Assembly: GCA_003049485.1 (NCBI GenBank)
Contig: PYST01000054.1
Coordinates: 6,785 to 70,784, forward strand
Reading direction: 5' to 3'
Length of the DNA: 64,000 nucleotides
From: Ophioceras dolichostomum
Taxonomy: Eukaryota; Ascomycota; Sordariomycetes; Magnaporthales; Ophioceraceae
A program made the position numbers and the translations under genes. Below are positions 56,261 through 64,000 of this stretch, piece after piece. The notes under the pieces are model-generated. The model worked only from the letters and a program-made list of their open reading frames with translations, did no database searches and had not been told where the DNA came from. Position 1 is the first letter of the stretch; each line of letters begins with the position of its first letter.

Positions 56261-56389
56261 ATGGCGAGCGAGAAGCCGGGTGTGCCGGCCTGGGTCAAGG
56301 GTGACAAAGTGCGGATCAGGCAGGTACTGCTCAACGTCATCGGGAACGCCATCAAGTTCACGAGCGAGGGCGAAGCCTGGGAAATCTAG
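56261..56389 (+). pseudogene. histidine-kinase HATPase N-box relic
   Basis: A 42-codon open stretch ends in TAG at 56387-56389. It contains 'VPAWVKGDKVRIRQVLLNVI' followed by GNAIKFTSEGE, the N-box of the histidine-kinase ATPase domain (typical form: GDxxRxRQVLLNxxGNAxKFT). The dimerisation/phosphoacceptor His upstream and the G1/G2 boxes downstream are missing. Frames to 56645 contain a VVIVEDQG stretch that could be receiver-like, but this is weak. It begins 54 bp after the target duplication of LTR copy 3. Most likely a decayed piece of a hybrid histidine kinase gene. Confidence 0.75.
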
Positions 56390-59300
56390 GCGAGGGAGGG
56401 CTTACCACCAGGGGAACGTAACAACAAGGCTGAGAGCTGGTGGCAAGGCGGACGGCCACCACAGGTTGGTGCGCAAGGCCATCCGCCAGATCTGGGCCGA
56501 GGGACGAAGGTTCAAGGTCGTCATCGTGGAGGACCAGGGTGCGCTGGCCGGGCTACGGTGCACTCTGGAATGGCGAGCCACGAGCCGTAAGGTGCTAGAT
56601 CGCCGCGACATACCCGTTACCAACGCGGACTATGATAGAGGATAGGCAGGGGAAGATAGAGCGTTATACCAGCAGAATAGAAACTCACTGCTCATGGGAA
56701 GGAGTTCTCGTTTCTAATCATACCTAATCTTCTTCACCTTCCCATATTTGATCCTATGCTTCTATATGGGTTCCTCGGCTGTCCTATGCAATCTGAGTCA
56801 AGACAAGACGTAAGCGGCTGAACGTCTTGCGCCTGATCCGAGAGCGCGCCCCTACAAGTGGCATGACAAATAGAGGTAGTATCTAAGTCTTGGTGAAGTG
56901 AAGGAGGCGTTGGCATTGTTGTCAGCCTGTCCATTGCCAAGATCGCCGCTTTCCTGGGCTTTGGAGGCCCAGGACCACGGGGATCAAGAAACCCGGCGTG
57001 GATGTGAAACGTCTACCGCTGGGTCGTGCATTGATATTTACGTCGTAGAAGACGGTAGGAGACTTTCCGTACCGTCGACGGACCCCAGAGCTGAGACATG
57101 AGAAGACAAAGAAAAGAGACGCCAGCTGAAATGGGGTACTATGCGAGCTCCCACCACCCAGACCGGGTCGGCAATGTTCGCGCTCTCCACAAATAACCCA
57201 CAATGTCCGTCCTCCAATACGTAGTGCATTAGGATGAATGTATGTATTTGTACTGAGTATCCCATTGCTATCTGAGCCGCCGGGTCGTAAAAAGCGTCTT
57301 CGATGCTAATACCCCTAACAAAACATATTGTCGAGTCCGGCGCCACGTGCCGGGTCCCTCATCGCTCAGCAGCAGCGCTTTGACAGTCCTTGGCATGCAC
57401 CGACATAATACAGCCCTGACGTTCTGCTACAACTCAGACAACGATCGGGCGAGATTCTCCGCGAGTTGGGCACTAGGAAGCGGGGAAGAGGGGGAGGGCA
57501 GGAGTGGCCGGACAGGGTCATATTCTCGGCGGGTTCGTCCAGGGGGAGCTTCATCGTCAAGTGCCGAACCGTCGGTATCGAACTGTGCGAGCAGGTCGGG
57601 GAAGGGACTGCTTTATATGCCGGCCTCGGCCTCCTCTCCTCCAACTGAATCACAAGCCACCACTTGGTAAGGCGTTTCCGAATTCCGACCTCGTCCCTGC
57701 TATCAGTCAGAGGCGGCTGTGTCTTTCTAGCTGGGGCTGTTGCTCCCTCGAGCTAGCTGGCGAGCGGAGTACCATGTTGTCGCTTATGCGAGGGCAACCA
57801 CCACTAGTATCCAGTCATGAAGCAGCTTGTGCTGAATTCGTGTCTTCTGGTTCCCCCCCGTTCAGCGAGAATCTCCGGGTGCCGCCCCAGCTTGTGCCAT
57901 AGGTGAAGAAGAAGGGGCTAGCGACCTATCCATCGATCATCCCGCTTGATAGAGTCTCTAGGGCTTAAGTGGCTCCACTAAGGCGAAGTGCGTTGCTGGT
58001 CCGTGGACGTTGGAAGTTGCCGCCTATGGAAGGACACGGCGTGGGCATTCGAATTCCGTTGTCCGCGATCCGTACTACCGCGATCGGGAAGTGAATCGTT
58101 TCTTCTTGATAGAGCACCGAGGGCACAGTCCGTGATCGGCCGAAGTCGGCTAAAGCAGTTGCTATCAACATACATTTTGGGGCATCGAGAGCAGGGCGGG
58201 GACCCAGTGAACGCATTCGTGTTAGTACTCGTAGTTTTGACGAGTCAACTTCCATGACATGAGCAAAAATTCGGCCGTCGCTATAGGGGCGAATGTCTGG
58301 CTCAGACTCCATCCGGATCCGTGTCATAGTCATGTGCAGTGGCGAGTTGAGTGCCGAGATTCGGCGAGGGGTATTACTACTTGGGAGGCAGCAGCATCTC
58401 ATCGGCCACTCCAACGTCATATCACTTTGAGAATCCCAAGTGAATTCGCAACAAGTGGTCTGATTTGCTCGGCTTGCTCACCTAAATCTGGAGTCTGTAT
58501 CGTCCTGCTCTTGGCTCACGGCCGAAAGCTCTGAAAGAGTGACGCTCTCGCCAGTCTCACGGGTGTTGCCTTTACCCCGGTGAGGGGCCCCTGGATATTT
58601 AATATTTCCCTACTGCTGTAGCCTCCAGGTTCTACTACGCGATATTTTGGGGCCTCTCTCCTTGGTGGAAACCCAAGCTGGAATTTCTAAGCTCTGGTAG
58701 TGGACTCGTCTCTCTCAGCCAAGTCTCATCTTGCCAGTCTCATCGGGCTCATGATCTCGAACATGGGTCAAAGAGGTGCCTCGGTCTGATATTCTTTTTT
58801 CAAACAGTGATCGCTATTGTTGACTCCTGCCTGCTGAACGGCCAGTGATTGCGCCAAACTCGCTTACAAACTTGAAAAGAGCTGCGTATTATTGGAGGGA
58901 CCTGAAGCCGCCCAGAGACGAGTGACGATTCCTCCTCCTCATCCTGTTTCCTTCACTCGCTCCTGCCCTCCGGACGCGGACGTTTTCCCCGCCCTCCCAC
59001 GACTGTTATTTCCCCGAAGAACTGCCAGGACTCAGCTACAAATGATTGAGCTTTTGATTTTTTTTTCAAGCCTGCTCTTCTGTTCTCTGACCACAAAAAC
59101 CCAAAAAATCCCTCTTTCTTTGCCCGCTCTCGTCTCGTCGCAACAGTCTCTCAGTTGCTTTTTATCTCTTCTCATTATCAGCACCCCGAGACTTGACCGT
59201 CTTCTTCTATCTTTCACTCTACGACCTCGCGAGCTCCGCGGCATCCTTCTTCCTGGCCTTCTTCCTCTCTCTTTCGATTCATCAACCTATCGCTTGAGAG

Positions 59301-59446
59301 CCTGCTCTTCTCCTCTTTTCGTCCTTCTTCCGGTATTCTGCAATCTTCCACTAGTACCTTCTATCCTTCGCGATACCTCTCTCTATCCTTCGCGATACCT
59401 CTCTCTATCTTCGCCGTCTTCTCTTACTTGAGCACGACCTACAACA
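56390..59446. other. gene-poor region and leader of next gene
   Basis: No gene recognised over 3 kb. Frames at 57038-57346 (minus) and 57965-58420 (minus) have protein-like composition but no family match. 58900-59440 is strongly pyrimidine-rich, with a duplicated CTATCCTTCGCGATACCTCT unit at about 59362-59408, and is the likely promoter/leader of the gene at 59447. Confidence 0.5.
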
Positions 59447-60255
59447 ATGCCTGCCACCTACGACGGTGTGGCCCTGTCTGCCGAGGACCTGAAACAGCTC
59501 TTGGCTGGCGTTCACGACCTGTCGCCGGACCAAAACATCGAGAAGCCTATGGACGATTTCATCGAGCGCATTATCGATGGTCGAAACCCCTTCTCGGAGT
59601 AAGTTCCTTAACACCACCTTCCCTGCCCACCTGCCTGGCCTCAATACCTGTCATCATATGGACGCCCAACTACCTATATCTCCTCGCACATCTAAATGTC
59701 CCACATCCCACTGCATGGTTGAAGATCTGAAAGAGCTTCTGGAGGGTGCACAAGTCGGAGCGGCCCCCCCTCCCCCCTTCTTCCCTTCATCCAAAAAAAC
59801 CAGATGCTGACAATGATGCTCCCCCTCCCCCATTACGCAGAGCCCGCCAACGCCTCCAGCAGGGCACTCTGAACAGGGTGCACCTGGAGCTCGGGATGAC
59901 TCGAGAGGAGACCCGTGTGGCCATCGGGCTGCAGTACACGATGCTGGTGAGCACGGTCCACAAGATGCTGGATGACGATAGCATCCACTTCGACGTGGAG
60001 GCGGGCGTCTCCGGCCAGGAGAGCCGCCTGAAACGGCAGGCTCTGGCCGGGACCCCGCCGCGTCCCATCATCGTCGTGGACTTCGGCCCAATGCTGCACG
60101 GGGGCTGCCGGGCCACCCTGACCATCGCCGGACGAGACGACCAGAGGAGGAAGTTCATGGCGTGGATGACCTGCTGGGAGATGATGCAGTTCCGCCTCGG
60201 CGCGGCGAGGCAGGAGGTGGACAGCTGGTTTCCGTCGGTGTTGGAGCGTTGGTGA
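59447..60255 (+). CDS. unrecognised small protein
   Basis: Exons 59447-59598 and 59841-60255, 188 aa, joined by a 242-bp intron (GTAAGT...CGCAG, phase 2, 'NPFSEARQRLQQG'). The start has a good ACAACAATGCC context after a CT-rich leader. The N-terminus is acidic and helical (MPATYDGVALSAEDLKQLLA...MDDFIERIIDG). The second part has 'LGMTREETRVAIGLQYTMLV', PPRPIIVVDFGPMLHGG and 'AWMTCWEMMQFRLGAARQEV'. No signal peptide or TM helix. Third-position GC bias in exon 2 is that of a real gene. No domain recognised. The neighbouring DNA is transposon-rich, so it may be lineage-specific. Confidence 0.72.
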
Positions 60256-60324
60256 GGGATGGGTGAAAATTCGGGGTGGACATTGGGAGTCTGGTTGCCG
60301 CCATTGTTGGGGCCTTTTTTTTGG

Positions 60325-60576
60325 TAATGGTAATGGTAATGGTAATGGTTTATTTAACGTCCGAGGGCTGTCCAGGCCCGACCTCCCGAGGGGTATAGGA
60401 CGTGCTAGCGGCTATCTAAACTCGGCAGCTAGCATTTCAAACCCTTAGCCCTTGCGAGCCTAAGGCACACCTGTAGTGCGCTCCGCTTTCCGGTCTCCGC
60501 ATAGGTTGAGCCCGGCACTCGGCCAATGTTTGTCTGCGCGTGCGCTGATCTGCTTTATGGACATGAAAGAGATCAA
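60325..60576 (-). mobile_element. 5'-truncated LINE 3' end with 13-bp target duplication
   Basis: A 252-bp insertion flanked by perfect direct repeats GCCTTTTTTTTGG at 60312-60324 and 60577-60589. Read on the minus strand it ends ...GGACGTTAAATAAACC followed by (ATTACC)n, a LINE-type 3' end with a short repeat tail. A tail at one end only, a long target duplication and truncation at the other end are the marks of target-primed reverse transcription. CGTTAAAT next to a short-repeat tail is seen in fungal Tad-type elements. Confidence 0.85.
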
Positions 60577-61239
60577 GCCTTTTTTTTGGTGAGTGGAGGA
60601 TTTTATAGATTTCTGCCGGGGTGGCAAAATTTGATCGTCTTGATTTTTTTGATGGCACCTGCGTCCCATTCCTTGGAGTACTACTATCCAACAGTGATTT
60701 CACATCTCAAGTGTAAACAACCGACACGTCCCAACACTGCCGCCAAAACGTCTCCAGGGAACCCTCACCGCAGCGAACGTGAACAGAATGTAGAACCTAC
60801 CTCTATGTCTCCACAACTGCACTCAGCATCGTCAAAACAATCTGCATCCTGAACTCAACAAGCGCTCTCCTTGGATTCTCAAGATGTCATGTGGAACACG
60901 TGAAAAGCCCAGCTTTCCGTAAGAAGACACTGGAGCGCTGCGATGCGAACCACGCCTCCAACCAGAAAACTCACTGAGGGGACTCAAGATCCTAACGAGG
61001 AATCCAAGCGCAAAGAGCAGATGCTCCGGAGCCGATTCCAGGTTCGCTACTTTGAGTAGGTTCTCCTGTCTCTCCCTTCCAAACACCTCCGGGAAATCCC
61101 CTCAAGACCTCCGCAGAGACGCATCAGAATTTGAATATCACAACACCAATTTCGTGATTCGAAAGATGGGTGTCTTACCGTAAGTTTTGCGACTCCATTC
61201 TATTCAGCTTCTTTCCTCCCCCCCCCCCCCCCCCCCCCC

Positions 61240-61279
61240 NNNNNNNNNNNNNNNNNNNNNNNNNNNNNNNNNNNNNNNN
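61240..61279. other. assembly gap (40 N) inside poly-C
   Basis: Forty N flanked on both sides by C runs (22 or more C on the left). The gap reflects failure to read through a C homopolymer; true length unknown. Confidence 0.97.
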
Positions 61280-62118
61280 CCCCCAACACTTTCGCTCCAA
61301 ACCGCCTTCTACGAAGGCGGCCGACCACACCTGAGCCAAGTCCCTTTTCGCCTCGGGGCCAGGTACCTACCTACCAGGCTTCCGAGTACTTCCTTTCTTC
61401 GCCGGTGTTGTTGGTCTCGCCGGATTATCTTCAATTCCTTTGTGATCTTCTCGCCTCAGGCATGGTTCTCTCTTCATCACGGCATCGCTTTGGCTTCCCA
61501 GGCCTGCATCTTCATCATCCCTCAAAAACACCATCAAACTGAGCGACGACTCCTCTACCTAATCAAGTCATCTTATCACTTGGACTCATCTTGATCTCGA
61601 GGCTCAGAGCGTTGATGGTGTACAACAAGAAGGAGCCGTCCCCCAACCTGTGCGTGCCGGCCATTACGTCAGCAAGCTCTTCCCGAACACACAACGGCAG
61701 CCCTAACAACCAAAACAAACCGGAGCAGCCCTCACACTTTCAAGAAAGCATTTGCCAGCCGTTTAGCACAGACGCGACTACTAATGCTTTGTCTTCAATC
61801 ACAATGGCAACTAGGCTTGAAACCTGTCAGTTTTCTCCCACCAGACACGAACGGCCTCCTCGGGAGTGCCCATCTTCGAGAGCCAGGCTTGGAGACGTGT
61901 TCCATGCCGTAGCTTTCATCAAACAGATCCACAATGTGCACAGGCTGGCCGAAATGACGGGCCGTGAAGTACCTTCGACGATCATGCAAAAGAGAGAAGG
62001 GATTTGGGAGGGGAGAACTGACTACCTCTAGTGTGACAAACGGGTTGAAGGCTGACCTACCTTCGGCTACACCTACATAGACTTCGCTGAGTCGCTTGAC
62101 CCGCCTGGGTCTCGCGCT

Positions 62119-62211
62119 CAACTTCTCGGTCTTCTACTACGACCCCCCCTCAACTTCTCGGTCTTTTACTACGACCCCTCTCAATTTCTCGGTCTTTTAC
62201 TACGACCTCTC
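62119..62211 (+). repeat. three tandem copies of a 31-bp unit
   Basis: CAACTTCTCGGTCTTCTACT plus ACGACCCCC-type ending, repeated three times with few changes. It lies directly before the ATG at 62234, so probably in a 5' leader. Confidence 0.85.
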
Positions 62212-62233
62212 CCTCCCGCTCGGCGTCGCAGCC

Positions 62234-62428
62234 ATGACGAAACGCCCGACGTCTGTGGTAATGCTTCTTGCGAAGGGCCGGAAGCCGGCCGGCAGCGACA
62301 AAAAGAAGAAAGAGGAGAAGGATACCGAGGACGAGGACGATTATCTGAAGGCCTGGAAGGAGCTGGCTGCTACCGCCAAGAAGGAGTTTGCCAAGCAGAG
62401 AGAGAGCTTCGGGGCTGCTGTGCACCCG
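62234..62428 (+). CDS. first exon of an unrecognised Lys-rich protein, 3' part unclear
   Basis: ATG at 62234 opens 65 codons (MTKRPTSVVMLLAKGRKPAG..., then KKKKEEKDTEDEDD and YLKAWKELAATAKKEFAKQR, ESFGAAVHP) ending at a good GTGAGT donor at 62429. The charged helix and codon use look genuine. A second coding-like stretch at 62829-62912 (ATPVGEVAYRRVTASGRT..., before a GTAAGT at 62913) looks like the next exon. With the visible acceptor CACAG before GAGCC the phase gives a TAG or TGA, so I cannot join them. Either an acceptor escaped me or the gene is broken, possibly connected with the LINE insertion 76 bp beyond that donor. Confidence 0.5.
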
Positions 62429-62988
62429 GTGAGTACACGACATGTTTTGATTTGCCCAGTTTTGATCCCTTGTCTTGAGTAACACCCTTAGCGCGGTATT
62501 AACTATACGATCTGAGGCTTGCCCCTCGTGGGTGAGCCACTATTAGTACTCAGATCCTCGACACGACCGCCGGCCTACTAACCTTCGAGTATGGCCTCAC
62601 CACCTCCCGGGCATCCCCCGCCACACGCCACAGCCTTGCTCCCATAGTCCCTTGGATGTTGGAGTGGGTGAAAGGCTCGGCATGCCATCAGTGATAGCCT
62701 GAGAACGGTAGATGTTTGATAATCCCGGGAAGAGCATTTTGGCCTCCGTCAGCTCCGCTGTACGTCTCCTCAAATTATTTCTCCGTCTGCTACCACATTC
62801 TGATAACTTTCTCCTCTCATCCTCACAGGAGCCACTCCGGTAGGCGAGGTGGCCTACCGCCGCGTCACGGCGAGTGGCCGGACCATTCCGAACCACGACC
62901 CCAGCACAGACGCGTAAGTCGCCGAAGAATCTGCTGCCTACTATTCTCCCCGCGTATCTTCAAGCGAGGGCCCCTGCCTTTCCTTCTT
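62429..62988. other. probable introns and second exon of the gene starting at 62234
   Basis: Contains the coding-like stretch 62829-62912 and a classical intron signature (GTACGT at 62763, CTGATAAC, CACAG at 62829). The right end is the left target duplication TGCCTTTCCTTCTT (62975-62988) of the LINE fragment. Confidence 0.4.
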
Positions 62989-63367
62989 AGTAGTAGTAGT
63001 AGTAGTAGTAGTAGGATTTAACGCCGGGCTCGGCTCGGCTTCGACAGCCGGCCGTTAGCAACCTCCCGGGGGGTATCTCGGCGCGCGTTCTATCTCGCTA
63101 ATATGCATAAATGGACAGAGGGGAGACAGAGGCGAATCGTGCCTGGCTGGGTACGGGCCCAAGCCCTGCAGGGGGTAATGGGGGTTCGTTGACGCGACCC
63201 CGCGCCTTCAGGCGCACGGAGGGTTCGTCTGGCGGCTTAGGCCGCGTTGAAGGTTGAAGTACCGGTGTTACTCCTCATCAGAAATCTCGGAATCGCTTCC
63301 AAGAGGGGTCCCTAGGCTTAAGGTCCGCTCGAGCCGTGCAGGGCGCGGGCGGGCCACCCTCGGGTGG
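62989..63367 (-). mobile_element. 5'-truncated LINE 3' end with 14-bp target duplication
   Basis: A 379-bp insertion between perfect direct repeats TGCCTTTCCTTCTT at 62975-62988 and 63368-63381. On the minus strand it ends ...CCGGCGTTAAATCC followed by (TAC)n, the 3' end and tail typical of fungal Tad-clade LINEs. No ORF of the element remains. Same orientation and same CGTTAAAT junction as the fragment at 60325, but a different tail and body. Confidence 0.88.
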
Positions 63368-63431
63368 TGCCTTTCCTTCTTCTGAGTCCTTGCTAACGTC
63401 TTGCGGCACGAAGACTTTCGTAGGTCTCCTG

Positions 63432-63707
63432 ACAGGGGAGCCGCAGGCCAGCCTCGTCGATACAGTCAAGGTGACCGGCTAGGTCACGTCCATCTCGCCC
63501 GGCGCCATCAACCTCAACGACTCGGTGCACTTCAACGGCGACGGCGACCATAGGATCACGATCGGGAACAGCGGCGAGGTCGATCTCACGTACGAGATCG
63601 TGCACGAGAAGGCGCCCGCGGCCCGCGCGCGGCCTCAGGCCGAGGCCATCTTGTCCGTGGCCAACATCACCGTGCCGGCAGGCGGGAAGGCGTTTTTGGC
63701 GAGGTGA
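63432..63707 (+). pseudogene. subtilase C-terminal (Fn3-like) domain relic
   Basis: In one frame: 'QASLVDTVKVTG', TAG at 63480-63482, then 'VTSISPGAINLNDSVHFNGD', a repeat of 'GD', 'HRITIGNSGEVDLTYEIVHE' and 'ILSVANITVPAGGKAFLAR', TGA at 63705. This is the Fn3-like domain that follows the protease domain in fungal subtilisin-like serine proteases (consensus VSISPGxxxLNDTxHF, ITIxNxG, VTYxxxHEPA). After 63700 the match seems to continue in another frame (VTFHGPTSIDPSTGTR), suggesting a further frameshift. The protease domain with its Asp/His/Ser triad is absent from the window to the left. A decayed fragment in a transposon-rich stretch. Confidence 0.75.
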
Positions 63708-64000
63708 CCTTCCACGGGCCGACTAGTATTGACCCGAGTACGGGAACCCGGATCATTGACAGTTCCGCTTGTCTAGTATGCTCATTGAGCGGGCGGAGGG
63801 CGCCAGCAGCACGACTACAATGTCGATAAGCGCGACGACTGATTCTAAGAGGCCGATGACGTTAGAGACTAGTAGCACTTTGGTTACTGTTACGGTTCCT
63901 ACGGAGGTTACGGAGAGTGCGCCGGTGCCTAGTGTTACTACTACAACTATTGAAGGTTGGTGAGTGTGATAAAAAGAGATAGAGGGCTGAAGAGTGGGAG
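63708..64000. other. right edge, no complete gene
   Basis: May contain the frame-shifted tail of the subtilase relic to about 63775. A Thr/Ser/Val-rich plus-strand frame at 63769-63963 is low complexity and not assignable. Confidence 0.4.

Larger units (their letters stand above)
60590..62233. other. intergenic with assembly gap
   Basis: No gene recognised. The poly-C run and N gap lie at about 61218-61283. Frames at 61591-62031 and nearby lack family resemblance. A GTAAGT after an ATG-started pentapeptide at 61166 is not followed by a supportable exon. Confidence 0.45.

Noticed and set aside
57038..57346. Minus-strand frame of 102 codons with protein-like composition
   Set aside because: No recognisable domain, no supporting splice sites or neighbouring exons; kept only as a note in the intergenic entry.

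Overview
The window is nuclear DNA of a filamentous ascomycete (Pezizomycotina, most likely Sordariomycetes). I base this on short GT-AG introns of roughly 55-290 bp with CTAAC/CTGAC-type branch points, pyrimidine-rich leaders, long intergenic spacers with simple repeats, and families typical of this group: a PTH11-like receptor, a Zn2Cys6 regulator, a CE3 esterase, a DUF3431 protein, an HSPA12-like Hsp70 and a MARVEL protein. No rRNA, tRNA, CRISPR array or viral gene was recognised. Gene models were built by eye from reading frame, splice phase and family resemblance. Each multi-exon model listed as a CDS sums to a multiple of three.

Layout. 1-6.2 kb: the truncated 5' end of a gene, a secreted CE3/SGNH esterase, a PTH11-type 7-TM protein and a broken aminoglycoside-phosphotransferase-like gene. 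6.6-9.2 kb: a solo LTR and decayed, repeat-rich sequence. 9.3-14.7 kb: an unrecognised His-rich protein and an eight-exon Hsp70-like gene. 16-21 kb: two tandem paralogues of a single-pass membrane protein with an unusual Cys/His cytoplasmic module. 22-40 kb: an MCT-type MFS transporter, a Zn2Cys6 transcription factor, a short-chain dehydrogenase, a 2-oxoglutarate/Fe(II) oxygenase, a seven-TM protein of unknown family and a copper amine oxidase. 41-50 kb: a small membrane-anchored protein, a DUF3431 protein, a small secreted cysteine-rich protein and a MARVEL-domain protein.

50-64 kb is gene-poor and repeat-rich. It holds two more solo LTRs of the same 233-bp family, a histidine-kinase relic, one unrecognised small gene, two 5'-truncated LINE 3' ends with perfect 13-14 bp target duplications, a subtilase relic, and an assembly gap inside a poly-C run.

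Regulator, transporter, dehydrogenase, dioxygenase and amine oxidase lie within about 18 kb and could form a catabolic or tailoring neighbourhood, but there is no synthase backbone gene and nothing in the sequence proves co-regulation. The best candidate for undescribed biology is the tandem pair at 16.0-21.0 kb. Its members share a conserved intron, an ectodomain, one TM helix and one or two copies of a CxH...CCAC...YCxxC module, and each also carries a near-identical 25-bp upstream element.
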